NCBI GenBank assembly: GCA_044370695.1
Contig: JBILVB010000031.1
Coordinates: 1-28,307, forward strand
Origin: JBEIFW01 sp044370695
GTDB lineage: Bacteria > Actinomycetota > Acidimicrobiia > Acidimicrobiales > Ilumatobacteraceae
Reading direction: 5' to 3'
Length of the DNA stretch: 28,307 nt
The notes beneath the pieces were generated by a model. It saw nothing but the letters and a program-made list of their open reading frames with translations. It was not told the origin of the DNA and ran no database searches. How positions within the stretch are numbered: position 1 is the first letter of the stretch; each line of letters starts with the position of its first letter. This document shows positions 14,542 to 22,778 of the stretch, piece after piece. The position numbers were made by a program, and so were the translations under genes.

Positions 14542-15960
14542 ATGGCCCGCAGCTACTTCGTGCGCACCTTCGGGTGCCAGATGAACGAACACGACTCGGA
14601 GCGAATCGCCGGCCTGCTCGAGGCCGACGGTCTCACGCTTGCGGCGTCGGCCGAGGAAGCCGACGTGGTGGTGCTCAACACGTGCTGCATCCGGGAGAAC
14701 GCCGACAACAAGCTGTACGGCAACCTCGGGCATCTGAAGCGGGCCAAGGACCAGCGGCCCGACAAGCAGATCGTCGTGGCCGGCTGCCTGGCACAGAAGG
14801 ATCGGGATCTCGTTCGGACCAAGGCGCCGTGGGTGGATGTGGTGCTCGGCACCCACAACGTCCACCGGGCTGCCGAACTTCTCGACGAGGCCCGCCGCCA
14901 CGGCCCGATCACCGAGATCCTCGAGGAGGCGGTGATCGACGACCATGTGCTGTTCCCGTCAGCACTGCCGGTACGCCGGGAGACCTCGTACAACGCCTGG
15001 GTCACGATTCAGATCGGGTGCGACAACGCTTGTGCGTTCTGCATCGTTCCGGCGGTGCGGGGTCGCGAGATCAGTCGCCCCTTCGACGACGTGGTCGCCG
15101 AGGTCCGGAACCTGGCTGGTCAGGGCGTGACCGAGGTGACCCTGCTGGGCCAGAACGTGAACTCCTACGGGCGGGATCTGGCGCGCTCGGCGCGGCAGGC
15201 CGGGGACGGCTCGGTGCGGGTCCGACCGATGTTCGCCGAGTTGCTCCGTGCCGTCGGGACGGTGCCGGGGATCCGGCGGGTCCGCTACACCTCCCCGCAT
15301 CCCAAGGACTTGCGGCCCGAGACGATCGCAGCGATGGCCGATGTGCCGTCGGTCTGTGAGCACCTGCACCTGCCGCTTCAAGCGGGTTCGGATCGGGTGC
15401 TCGCAGCGATGCACCGGGGGTACAGCGCCGACCGCTATCTCGAACGGCTGGCCGCCGCCCGGGCGGGCGTCGCCGACCTTGCGGTGTCGACCGATGTGAT
15501 CGTCGGGTTCCCCGGCGAGTCCGACGACGATTTCGAACGCACGCTGGAGGTGGTCGCGGCGGCGGAGTACGACTTCGCGTACACCTTCCTCTACTCACCC
15601 CGTCCCGGAACCGAAGCCGCCGAACTCGTCGATCGGTTCGTTGCCCCTGCGGTCGCCGGCGAGCGCTTCGAACGGCTTCGGGTCGTGGTCGAACGTTCGG
15701 CGCTGGCCAAGCACCGGGCACGCATCGGGCGCACCGAGGAGGTGCTCGTCGAGGGGCCGAGCAAGAAGGACCCGGCGGTCATCACCGGCCGTACCCGACA
15801 GCACAAACTCGTGCACTTCCGGCCGGACCGGCCCCTACGGGCCGGGAGCTACGGGCTCGTCGAGATCGTCGACGCTGCGCCCCACCATCTCCGCGGGCGG
15901 TTCCTCGAGCAGACGGCCGAGGCCGCGCACCGCACCAGGATCCCGGTCGCCCTCGGGTGA
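14542..15960 (+). CDS. miaB: tRNA-2-methylthio-N6-dimethylallyladenosine synthase MiaB
   Basis: 472 residues, full length. MiaB adds the methylthio group to i6A37 of tRNAs reading UNN codons. The N-terminal methylthiotransferase domain carries the auxiliary cluster ligands Cys12 (FGCQMN), Cys48 (NTC) and Cys82 (GC). The radical-SAM motif CxxxCxxC is at Cys160, 164 and 167 (GCDNACAFC), and a TRAM domain closes the protein (about 395-465). The text FGCQMNEHDSER is the classical MiaB start, supporting ATG 14542; ATG 14515 would add nine residues. The miaA start codon overlaps its stop (GTGA), so the two steps of ms2i6A synthesis are coupled, with the second enzyme encoded first. Confidence 0.97.
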   Translation: MARSYFVRTFGCQMNEHDSERIAGLLEADGLTLAASAEEADVVVLNTCCIRENADNKLYGNLGHLKRAKDQRPDKQIVVAGCLAQKDRDLVRTKAPWVDVVLGTHNVHRAAELLDEARRHGPITEILEEAVIDDHVLFPSALPVRRETSYNAWVTIQIGCDNACAFCIVPAVRGREISRPFDDVVAEVRNLAGQGVTEVTLLGQNVNSYGRDLARSARQAGDGSVRVRPMFAELLRAVGTVPGIRRVRYTSPHPKDLRPETIAAMADVPSVCEHLHLPLQAGSDRVLAAMHRGYSADRYLERLAAARAGVADLAVSTDVIVGFPGESDDDFERTLEVVAAAEYDFAYTFLYSPRPGTEAAELVDRFVAPAVAGERFERLRVVVERSALAKHRARIGRTEEVLVEGPSKKDPAVITGRTRQHKLVHFRPDRPLRAGSYGLVEIVDAAPHHLRGRFLEQTAEAAHRTRIPVALG

Positions 15961-16865
15961 CACCGGTCGTCGTGCTCGGCCCGACGGCGTCGGGCAAGTC
16001 GACGCTGGGCCTCGCCGCCGCCCGGGCCCTCGGGTCCGTCGAGCTCGTGTCCGCCGATGCTCTGCAGCTGTACCGGGGCATGGACATCGGCACGGCCAAG
16101 CCCACGGCGGCCGAGCGGGCAGCGGTACCGCATCACGCCATCGATCTGTTCGAGCCTTGGCAGGACGCGACCGTGGTCGACTGGCGAGCGGCCTACCGCG
16201 CCGCGCTGGTCGCGGTCGCCGAGCGGGGGGCCCGGGCGCTCGTGGTCGCGGGCACGGGTCTGTACTGCCGGTTCGCTGTCGACGGGCTCGAGCCGCCTGC
16301 CGACTACCCGGACCTGCGGGCCGAGCTGGAGCGGGATCCGGACACGGTCGGCCTCCACGGCCGCCTGGTGACGCTCGATCCCCGGGCTGCAGCCCGGATG
16401 GAGCCCACCAACCGGCGGCGGGTCGTTCGTGCGCTCGAGGTGACGTTGGGTGCTGGCCGACCGTTCTCTTCGTTCGGTCCGGGTTTGGAGGTCTACCCGT
16501 CGACCGACATCGTCCAGATCGGGCTCCGGTGGCCGCGAGACGTCCTCGCTCGACGGATCGAGGAGCGGTTCCACGGCATGCTCGATGCCGGGCTCCTCGC
16601 AGAGGTCGAGGACCTGGTGCGCGACCCGCGTGGCCTGTCCCGCACCGCCGGTCAGGCGCTCGGTTACAAGGAACTCGCCGAGCATCTGCACGGCCGCTGC
16701 ACGCTGGACGAGGCGGTCGAGCTGGCGATCCGCCGCACCCGGCAGTTCGCGGTCCGGCAAATCCGGTGGTTCCGCCGCGACCCCCGCGTACGCTGGGTCG
16801 ACCTCCGCGACGATCCGCTGGAGGCGCTCCCCGCCGTCCTGGAGGCGCTCTGCCCGTCAACCTGA
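15957..16865 (+). CDS. miaA: tRNA dimethylallyltransferase MiaA
   Basis: 302 residues. It transfers the dimethylallyl group from DMAPP to N6 of A37, making the substrate of MiaB. Seen: P-loop GPTASGKST at 8-16, SADALQLYRGMDIGTAKPT (usual SADSxQVYRGMDIGTAKP), TGLY near residue 100, and the C-terminal QFAVRQIRWFRRDPRVRWVD, matching the family's RRYAKRQxTWFR text. The GTG start overlaps the miaB stop by four bases. Its 3' end overlaps the proposed dapF start by 16 bases. Confidence 0.97.
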   Translation: MTPVVVLGPTASGKSTLGLAAARALGSVELVSADALQLYRGMDIGTAKPTAAERAAVPHHAIDLFEPWQDATVVDWRAAYRAALVAVAERGARALVVAGTGLYCRFAVDGLEPPADYPDLRAELERDPDTVGLHGRLVTLDPRAAARMEPTNRRRVVRALEVTLGAGRPFSSFGPGLEVYPSTDIVQIGLRWPRDVLARRIEERFHGMLDAGLLAEVEDLVRDPRGLSRTAGQALGYKELAEHLHGRCTLDEAVELAIRRTRQFAVRQIRWFRRDPRVRWVDLRDDPLEALPAVLEALCPST

Positions 16866-17668
16866 CCAAGCATCACGGCCTCGGCAACGATTTCCTGGTC
16901 CTCGCCACCGATCGTCGACCGGGCCCGGCGCACGCCGCCGCCGCCGTGCGCTGGTGCGACCGCCGTCGCGGCGTCGGTGCCGACGGCCTGCTCGTCCTCG
17001 GCCCTGCCGACGGGGACGCAGCGCTCACGATGGCGTTGTTCAACGCCGACGGGTCACGAGCCGAGATGAGCGGCAACGGGATCCGATGCCTCGTCCATGC
17101 TTGGGTGCTCCGCCACGGCATGCCGACTTCGCCGCTCGTCGTGCGCACCGACGCCGGCCTGCGTACGGTGACGGTCGCGCGGACCGAGGTCGCCGACACG
17201 ATCCTGGCCTCGGTGGCCATGGGTGCGGTCACCTCGCTCGCCGAGCCCGCCGGCTGGGCCGGGCTCGGCTGCGACCCGGGCCGCCCGGTGCTGCACGTCA
17301 GCCTCGGCAACCCCCACTCGGTCGTGCTCACCGACGACGTCGCGGCCGTCGATCTCGGGCATCTCGGATCGCTCGTGCCGCAGGTGAACCTCGAGATCGT
17401 CGAGCCGGGACCGGAGCCGGGCGCGGTGCGGATGCGGGTGCACGAACGCGGTGTGGGGATCACCGAGGCGTGCGGCACCGGGGCGAGCGCCGTGGCGTTC
17501 GCAGCCGCCCGCTGGGGTCTCGTCCCGGCCGGGGTGAGCGAGGTGCTCGTGCACATGGACGGCGGCGACGCCACGGTTCGCCTCGACGCCCCGGTGGCCG
17601 GCGAGGTCACACTCGTCGGCCCGTCCACCGTCGTCGCAACGATCACCCTCGAGGAGCCTGCACCCTGA
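16850..17668 (+). CDS. dapF: Diaminopimelate epimerase DapF, probable CTG start
   Basis: 272 residues. It epimerises LL- to meso-diaminopimelate for lysine and peptidoglycan without a cofactor, using two cysteines: Cys80 (SGNGIRC) and Cys208 (EACGTGA). The N terminus must lie just before the conserved KHHGLGNDF. No ATG, GTG or TTG exists in frame nearby; the first upstream alternative is a GTG that would add about 27 residues of Arg/Pro-rich text inside miaA. CTG at 16850 has GGAGG four bases upstream and gives MPVNLTKHHGLGNDF, the normal length. This start is inferred. The gene overlaps the miaA end by 16 bases and its stop overlaps the proposed hflX start. Confidence 0.93.
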   Translation: MPVNLTKHHGLGNDFLVLATDRRPGPAHAAAAVRWCDRRRGVGADGLLVLGPADGDAALTMALFNADGSRAEMSGNGIRCLVHAWVLRHGMPTSPLVVRTDAGLRTVTVARTEVADTILASVAMGAVTSLAEPAGWAGLGCDPGRPVLHVSLGNPHSVVLTDDVAAVDLGHLGSLVPQVNLEIVEPGPEPGAVRMRVHERGVGITEACGTGASAVAFAAARWGLVPAGVSEVLVHMDGGDATVRLDAPVAGEVTLVGPSTVVATITLEEPAP

Positions 17669-18972
17669 GCACGCCGTACACCGAAGCCCTCGGGTCGAGC
17701 CTCATCGACCGCACGATCCGGGAGCGGATCGTGACCGTCGGTGTCACCTTGCCGCCGCACCGCGAGGACGAAACCGAAGCGAGCCTCGACGAACTCGCCC
17801 AACTCGTCGACACCGCAGGCGCCGAGGTCGTGGCCACCGTCCTGCAGCGGCGAGATGCACCGGATTCCGCCCTGTTCGTGGGGAAGGGAAAGGCCGCGGA
17901 ACTGCTCGAGGTCTGCCTCTCGGTGGACGCCGACACGGTGGTGTTCGACAGCGAACTCACCCCGGCCCAGCAGTACAACCTGGAGAGGTTGCTCGGCCGT
18001 ACGGCGATCGATCGCACGGCGGTGATCCTCGACATCTTCGCCCAGAACGCGCACACCCTGGAGGGCAAGGCGCAGGTCGAGCTGGCATTGCTGCGCTACC
18101 GGCTCCCGCGCCTGCGCCGGGGCACGTCGGCGGGGCTGTCCCAGCAGGTCGGCCGGATCGGCACCCGCGGTCCCGGCGAGACCAAGCTCGAGGTCGACCG
18201 CCGTCGGATCGCCCGGCGCATCACCCGGCTCGAGGGCGAGTTGCGCGAGCTGCAACGAACCCGGCAGTTGCAGCGCAAGAGCCGTCGACGTGGTGGCCTG
18301 GCCAGCGTGTCCATCGTCGGCTACACGAACGCCGGCAAGTCGACGTTGCTGAACCGGCTCACCGACGCCGGTGTGCTGGTGGAGAACCGCCTGTTCGCCA
18401 CCCTCGACCCGACGACCCGGCGGCTCTCGCTGCCGGGTGGTGAGACCGTGCTCGTCACCGACACCGTGGGGTTCGTGCGCCGTCTGCCCCACCCGCTCGT
18501 GGAGGCGTTCAAGTCGACGCTCGAGGTGGTCGGCGAGTCCGACCTCTTGCTGCACGTCGTCGACGGGTCCTCGCCGGATCCCGACGGCCAACTTGCCGCA
18601 GTGCACGACGTGCTCGCCGAGATCGGTGCGGGGGAGGTGCCGCAGCTTCTGGTCGTCAACAAGGCCGACATCGACCCCGACCGCGCCGAGGCGTTGGCGG
18701 CCGCCCACGGCGGCGTTGCGGTCAGCGCCCGCACCGGTGCCGGCGTCGACGCCCTCCTCGTCGCCGTGTCCGATCGCCTCCGCTCGCTCGCCCGCATCAC
18801 CGAGCTCGTCGTGCCGTACGAGCGGGGCGATGTCCTGGCCGCCGTCCATCGGGAGGGCGAGGTCCTGTCGACGGCGCACGAGGAAGGTGGGGTCCGGATC
18901 CGTGCTCGCCTCGACGACGCCTCAACCGGCCGCCTCGCTGCGTACGTCGTCGCTCCCACGCCCAGCGCCTGA
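17665..18972 (+). CDS. hflX: GTPase HflX, possible CTG start
   Basis: 435 residues from CTG. HflX is a ribosome-associated GTPase that splits stalled or hibernating ribosomes. Seen: N-terminal domain with AGAEVV...VGKGKAAEL, the linker motif IGTRGPGETKLEVDRRRI (165-182), G1 GYTNAGKST (219-227), G3 DTVG (266-269) and G4 NKAD (332-335). The CTG at 17665 overlaps the dapF stop (CTGA) and has GAGGAG eight bases upstream. It includes SLIDRTIRERIVTVGV, which reads like genuine family sequence. The alternative is GTG at 17731 with GGGAG six bases upstream, giving 413 residues. The true start is unsettled; the identity is not. Confidence 0.95.
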   Translation: MSTPYTEALGSSLIDRTIRERIVTVGVTLPPHREDETEASLDELAQLVDTAGAEVVATVLQRRDAPDSALFVGKGKAAELLEVCLSVDADTVVFDSELTPAQQYNLERLLGRTAIDRTAVILDIFAQNAHTLEGKAQVELALLRYRLPRLRRGTSAGLSQQVGRIGTRGPGETKLEVDRRRIARRITRLEGELRELQRTRQLQRKSRRRGGLASVSIVGYTNAGKSTLLNRLTDAGVLVENRLFATLDPTTRRLSLPGGETVLVTDTVGFVRRLPHPLVEAFKSTLEVVGESDLLLHVVDGSSPDPDGQLAAVHDVLAEIGAGEVPQLLVVNKADIDPDRAEALAAAHGGVAVSARTGAGVDALLVAVSDRLRSLARITELVVPYERGDVLAAVHREGEVLSTAHEEGGVRIRARLDDASTGRLAAYVVAPTPSA

Positions 18973-18990
18973 CGTGCGAACCTAGGCGTG

Positions 18991-20100
18991 ATGCCGACCG
19001 GGTTCGTCCCCCCGCCCTATCCGTACGATCGCCTCGACAAGGCGATCGCGCTCGCGGCGGCGCACGAGGGTGGTGCCGTCGATTGCTCGATCGGCACGCC
19101 GTGCGATCCGCCCCTGCCTGCCGTCGTGGCCGCCCTCGGCGCCTCGGGGGCCGAGCGCGGGTATCCGGCGTCGATCGGCTCCGTCGCCCTGCGCGACGCG
19201 TTCCGGCGTTGGATCGGGCGCCGCTGGTCGATCGAGGTCCCCACCTCGGCGCTCGGCGCGTGCATCGGCACGAAGGAGTTCGTGGCGACGCTCCCGCAAT
19301 GGCTGCATCTGCGCCGTCCCGACCGTGACACCGTGCTCCACCCGGCCGTCGCGTATCCCACCTACGCGATGGGTGCCACGCTCGCCGGTTGCCGCGCCGT
19401 CGCCGTACCCGAGGCGCCCGGCGGTGGGATCGACCTCGCTGCGATCGATCCCGCGGACGCCGACCGTGCGCTGTGTCTGTGGGTGAACAGCCCGTCCAAC
19501 CCGACCGGTGCGCTCGACGACCTCGGCGCCGCCGCTGCCTGGGGTCGGGCTCGTGGCATCCCGGTGTTCAGCGACGAGTGCTACTGCGAGTTCACCTGGA
19601 GCGGGACGCCGCGAACGATCCTGGAGCACGGCCTCGAGGGCGTGGTGGCCGTGCATTCGTTGTCGAAGCGGTCGAACCTCGCCGGTGTACGGGTCGGCTG
19701 TTACGCCGGGGATCCCGGCCTCGTCGGCTACCTGTCCGAGGTACGCAAGCACGCCGGGATGATGGTCCCCGGTCCGGCGCAGGCCGCCGGGGTCGTCGCG
19801 CTCGACGACGACGAGCACGTGGCTGCGCAACGCGCTCGCTACCGGCGCCGCCTCGACGAGTTCGCCCGGGTGCTGTCGGCATGGTCGGGAATCGAGGTGC
19901 CGCTTCCAGCCGGCGGGTTCTACCTCTGGATCCCGGTGGACGACGCCTGGGCGTTCACCGAGCGCCTCGCCAGCGAGGGCGGGGTCGTGGTCAGCCCCGG
20001 CGAGTTCTACGGGGAGGCCGCGGCGTCCTACGTACGGGTCGCCGTCGTCCAACCCGATGATCGCCTAGCCCTTGTCGCCCGTCGCCTAGGAGTCGCGTGA
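18991..20100 (+). CDS. dapC: Class I/II aminotransferase, probable N-succinyldiaminopimelate aminotransferase
   Basis: 369 residues, fold-type I PLP enzyme. Seen: NSPSNPTG with Asn170, Asp195 and Tyr198 (SDECYCEF) contacting PLP, the Schiff-base Lys226 in HSLSKRSNLAGVRVG, Arg234 at the phosphate site, and the late substrate carboxylate Arg in SYVRV. The N-terminal PPYPYDRL and the ...GYPASIGSVALRDA text fit actinobacterial DapC, which makes N-succinyl-LL-2-amino-6-ketopimelate from glutamate. Location between dapF and dapE strongly supports that role; a different specificity is possible. GTG at 18988 directly precedes the ATG used. Its stop overlaps the next start (TGATG). Confidence 0.87.
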   Translation: MPTGFVPPPYPYDRLDKAIALAAAHEGGAVDCSIGTPCDPPLPAVVAALGASGAERGYPASIGSVALRDAFRRWIGRRWSIEVPTSALGACIGTKEFVATLPQWLHLRRPDRDTVLHPAVAYPTYAMGATLAGCRAVAVPEAPGGGIDLAAIDPADADRALCLWVNSPSNPTGALDDLGAAAAWGRARGIPVFSDECYCEFTWSGTPRTILEHGLEGVVAVHSLSKRSNLAGVRVGCYAGDPGLVGYLSEVRKHAGMMVPGPAQAAGVVALDDDEHVAAQRARYRRRLDEFARVLSAWSGIEVPLPAGGFYLWIPVDDAWAFTERLASEGGVVVSPGEFYGEAAASYVRVAVVQPDDRLALVARRLGVA

Positions 20101-20987
20101 TGTCCGTCGTCCCGCCTGCCCCGTCGTTACCCGCAGCAGCACCGCGGATCCGCCCTAGCAAGGTCTGGTACGTCGTCGGCGTGTTGCTGATCGTCGCCGG
20201 CATCGCGGGCGGTATCGGGCTCTTCGTGGGAGGTCTCGTCAGCACGTCTCGGACCGTCGACGGATTCGGCCGCTTCGTCGCCCCGGCGTCCAAGAGCCTG
20301 AAGTTCCAGCGGGCCGGCACCTACACGATCTTCTACGAGTACCGCGGCGAGGTCTGTGGCGAGCCGACGGACTGCGTGACGATCGAGGCCCCGGAGACTC
20401 CGCCGTCCTCGCTGACGATCCGTCTCACCGACGCCGCCGGTCGCAGCCTCCCCGTCGACCGCAGCGGCGACAGCGACGTCACGTTCTCCTTCGGCGGTCG
20501 AGCCGGTCGCTCGGTGGCATCCGTCGACATCCCGGCGGCGGGCGAGTACGTGATCGAGGTGAGCGGCGGCGCGCAGCGCTACGGGATCGCGATCGGCCGG
20601 GGCGTGCTCGGGACGCTGGTCCGCTGGATCCTCGGCGGCATCGCCGCCGGCGTGGTCGGCGTCGTCGTAGGCGTCGTGCTCCTGATCGTCACCGGCGTGC
20701 GACGGGGGCGCCGTCGCCGGGAGGCTTCCGCCGGCCGAATGGCGCCGTCGCCCTACGTGCCGGGTCCGGTCGTGCCGTACGGGTCACCGGCCCCGGCGTC
20801 ACCCCCGCTGCCGCCCGTCGGTGGGCCGCCCACCGCAACGCCTTCCAGCCCGCCGTTCGGTGCGCCGCCACCTCCGCCTGGGCCGCTCGCTCCGCCGCCT
20901 CCTGCCGCACCCCCGGCTGCCCCGCCCCCGCTCGCCCCGCCTGCGCCCCCGCCGTCGTCGTGGGAGCCTCCGAGTTCGGGTTCGTGA
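20100..20987 (+). CDS. Membrane protein with extracytoplasmic domain and long proline-rich tail
   Basis: 295 residues. A short N-terminal cytoplasmic part is followed by a membrane segment at about 23-47, an external domain at 50-170 with strand-like text (AGTYTIFYEYRG, AGEYVIEVSGG) and two cysteines (86, 92) that could form a disulfide, and a second membrane segment at 176-200. A basic stretch RRGRRRR follows, then about 85 residues made largely of Pro, Ala and Ser. No known family is recognised. It overlaps dapC by one base and ends one base before dapE, so it is co-translated with two diaminopimelate enzymes. A link to cell-wall synthesis is tempting but unproven. The Pro-rich tail may bind partners in the cytoplasm. 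Confidence 0.8.
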   Translation: MSVVPPAPSLPAAAPRIRPSKVWYVVGVLLIVAGIAGGIGLFVGGLVSTSRTVDGFGRFVAPASKSLKFQRAGTYTIFYEYRGEVCGEPTDCVTIEAPETPPSSLTIRLTDAAGRSLPVDRSGDSDVTFSFGGRAGRSVASVDIPAAGEYVIEVSGGAQRYGIAIGRGVLGTLVRWILGGIAAGVVGVVVGVVLLIVTGVRRGRRRREASAGRMAPSPYVPGPVVPYGSPAPASPPLPPVGGPPTATPSSPPFGAPPPPPGPLAPPPPAAPPAAPPPLAPPAPPPSSWEPPSSGS

Positions 20988-20988
20988 C

Positions 20989-22059
20989 GTGACGGTCGAC
21001 CTCCTGGCCCGCACGGCCGAACTCGTGGACATCGCGTCCGAGAGCCACGCCGAGCGGGAGATCACCGATCACCTCGAACGGGTCCTCGCCGAGCGCGCTC
21101 CGTGGCTTCGGCTCGATCGCCTCGGTGAGAACCTCGTCGCCCGCACCGATCTCGGTCGCCCTCAGCGCGTGGTGCTCGCCGGCCACACCGACACCGTTCC
21201 GGCCAACGGAAACTTCCCCGGTCGCCTCGACGGGGACATGCTGTACGGGTTGGGCAGTTCGGACATGAAGAGCGGCCTCGCCGTCATGCTCGAGCTGGCG
21301 TGCTCGCTGCGCTCACCGGTACACGACGTGACCTACGTGTTCTACGAGGCGGAGGAGGTGGCTGCCCGCTTCAACGGCCTCGGCCGTTTGTTCGCCGAAC
21401 GTCCCGACCTCCTCGTCGGGGACGTCGCCCTGTTGGGCGAGCCGACGGACGGCGCGCTCGAAGCGGGGTGCCAGGGCACGATGCGGGCCGAGGTGACCTT
21501 CGGCGGGACTCGGGCTCACACGGCGCGTCCATGGATGGGCCGCAATGCCGTCCACCGCCTCGCCGAATCGCTCGCCCGCTTGTCGACCTACGAGGCACGG
21601 CGGCCCGTGATCGACGGGTGCGAGTTCCGCGAGGCGATGCAGGCCGTAAAGGTCGAAGGCGGCGTCGCCGGCAACGTCGTGCCCGACCGTGCCGTGCTCA
21701 CCGTCAATCACCGCTTCGCCCCGGATCGGACGGCAGCGGCGGCGGAGGCACACCTCCGAGCGATCGTGGCCCCTGAGCTCGAGGAGGGCGACCGTTTCGA
21801 ACTCGTGGACCTCTCGCCGGCCGCTGCACCGTCGTTGACGCACCCGATCCTCGCGAGCCTCGTCGATCGCAATGCGCTCGAGGTTCGAGCCAAGCTCGGG
21901 TGGACCGACGTTGCCCGGTTCGCCGAGCGAGGCATACCGGCGGCGAACTTCGGCCCCGGCGACGCAACCATCGCGCACACCGCCGGCGAGTTCGTTCGGC
22001 GTGAGCCGCTCGAGCGGGTGTTCCGTGCGCTCGAGCGGTTGCTCACAGACGCCGCATGA
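20989..22059 (+). CDS. dapE: Succinyl-diaminopimelate desuccinylase DapE
   Basis: 356 residues, M20 di-zinc amidohydrolase. It removes succinate from N-succinyl-LL-diaminopimelate, giving the DapF substrate. Seen: first metal motif AGHTDTVP (His66, Asp68), bridging Asp92 in GLGSSDMKSG, catalytic Glu in YEAEEVA (about 122-123), the metal Glu in GEPTDG (151), the dimerisation-domain His in TRAHTARPWMGRNAVHR (177), and the last metal His in TIAHTAGEFV. The text is typical of actinobacterial DapE. The GTG start lies one base after the preceding stop. The 3' end overlaps convergent lexA by 17 bases. Confidence 0.95.
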   Translation: MTVDLLARTAELVDIASESHAEREITDHLERVLAERAPWLRLDRLGENLVARTDLGRPQRVVLAGHTDTVPANGNFPGRLDGDMLYGLGSSDMKSGLAVMLELACSLRSPVHDVTYVFYEAEEVAARFNGLGRLFAERPDLLVGDVALLGEPTDGALEAGCQGTMRAEVTFGGTRAHTARPWMGRNAVHRLAESLARLSTYEARRPVIDGCEFREAMQAVKVEGGVAGNVVPDRAVLTVNHRFAPDRTAAAAEAHLRAIVAPELEEGDRFELVDLSPAAAPSLTHPILASLVDRNALEVRAKLGWTDVARFAERGIPAANFGPGDATIAHTAGEFVRREPLERVFRALERLLTDAA

Positions 22060-22675
22060 CGGTGACGACCCGGCCGTAGAGCCGGACGTCGCTCGCGTCG
22101 AACACCATCGGCTGCAGCCGGGAGTTCGCCGGCACCAGCGTGACCTTGTTTCCCTTGCGCTGGTACGTCTTCACGGTGGCTTCCTCGCCGGGGATGCCGG
22201 CGACCACCACCTCGCCGTTGATCGCATGATCCTGCTGGCGGACGATCACGAGATCGCCGTCGAGGATGCCGGCTTCGATCATCGAATCCCCCCGGACCCG
22301 CAGCATGAACAACTCGCCTTCCCCGGTGAGGTCCGCCGGCACGGGCAGGACCTCTTCGACGTTCTCCTGCGCCAGCACGTCGGCCCCTGCGGCCACGTCG
22401 CCGACGAGCGGCACGTGGCGGACCGGCCGGCGCTCGATCGCCGCCCCCGAGTTGGGGTCGTAGCGGACCTCGATGGCGCGCGGCTTGGTGGGATCCCGCC
22501 GCAGGAAGCCCATCCGCTCGAGCGCGGTGAGGTGGTTGTGCACGGTGGACGGCGACGTGAGGCCGACCGCTTCGCCGATCTCGCGGACCGACGGGGGAAA
22601 GCCTCGCTCGCGCTGGTGGCGCTCGATGACATCGAGGATCTCGCGCTGGCGGGCGGTGAGCAGCTGTTCGGCCAT
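22043..22675 (-). CDS. lexA: SOS transcriptional repressor LexA
   Basis: 210 residues. The N-terminal winged helix (about 1-70) includes the recognition text SVREIGEAVGLTSPSTVHNHL. The C-terminal S24 protease domain carries the self-cleavage bond Ala96-Gly97 (DVAAGADV), nucleophile Ser131 (GDSM) and Lys169 (ATVKTY). It represses SOS genes until RecA filaments trigger cleavage. The ATG at 22675 has TAGCCT eight bases upstream, paired with TTGACC at 17-bp spacing, and no ribosome binding site, so the mRNA is probably leaderless. LexA boxes in the region upstream indicate autoregulation and joint control of the divergent LysM gene. The end overlaps dapE by 17 bases. Confidence 0.98.
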   Translation of the reverse strand: MAEQLLTARQREILDVIERHQRERGFPPSVREIGEAVGLTSPSTVHNHLTALERMGFLRRDPTKPRAIEVRYDPNSGAAIERRPVRHVPLVGDVAAGADVLAQENVEEVLPVPADLTGEGELFMLRVRGDSMIEAGILDGDLVIVRQQDHAINGEVVVAGIPGEEATVKTYQRKGNKVTLVPANSRLQPMVFDASDVRLYGRVVTVMRRL

Positions 22676-22683
22676 GGCTGGGG

Positions 22684-22712
22684 AGGCTATCGACCGGGAC
22701 GTGCGGGGTCAA
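22684..22712 (-). promoter_or_regulatory. lexA promoter, probably leaderless
   Basis: On the minus strand TTGACC (22712-22707) and TAGCCT (22689-22684) are separated by 17 bp. The -10 ends eight bases before the ATG, so transcription should begin at or within a couple of bases of the start codon. The -35 overlaps the imperfect LexA box at 22711-22722, which explains autorepression. Confidence 0.7.
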
Positions 22713-22722
22713 ACATCTGTTC
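22711..22722. promoter_or_regulatory. Imperfect LexA box at the lexA -35
   Basis: AAACATCTGTTC differs from GAAC-N4-GTTC by one base in the left half. It lies against the lexA -35 and would be the weakest and closest operator for lexA itself. Confidence 0.55.
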
Positions 22723-22725
22723 GTG

Positions 22726-22737
22726 GAACTTTTGTTC
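22726..22737. promoter_or_regulatory. LexA box (perfect half-sites)
   Basis: GAACTTTTGTTC is a perfect GAAC-N4-GTTC operator followed by GA as in the extended consensus. It sits just upstream of the lexA -35 and of the proposed -35 of the divergent LysM gene. Confidence 0.8.
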
Positions 22738-22746
22738 GAGTGGGCG

Positions 22747-22776
22747 TTGACGACGAACGGTCGTTCGGGGAAGACT
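22747..22776 (+). promoter_or_regulatory. Candidate promoter of the LysM (chiZ-like) gene
   Basis: TTGACG at 22747-22752 and AAGACT at 22771-22776 are 18 bp apart. The -10 is poor. A LexA box lies inside the spacer, the same design as in the recA promoter of this window. Confidence 0.4.
22755..22766. promoter_or_regulatory. LexA box (perfect half-sites)
   Basis: GAACGGTCGTTC is preceded by AC and followed by GG. It lies within the spacer of the proposed promoter of the LysM gene and should repress it directly. Confidence 0.8.
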
Positions 22777-22778
22777 GC

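Noticed and set aside
15680..15700. GAACGTTC in miaB as a LexA box
   Set aside because: The half-sites are adjacent with no 4-base spacer, and it lies deep inside a coding region.
16873..18879. A 668-codon minus-strand frame over dapF and hflX
   Set aside because: Shadow of two conserved genes; no start signal or recognisable domain.
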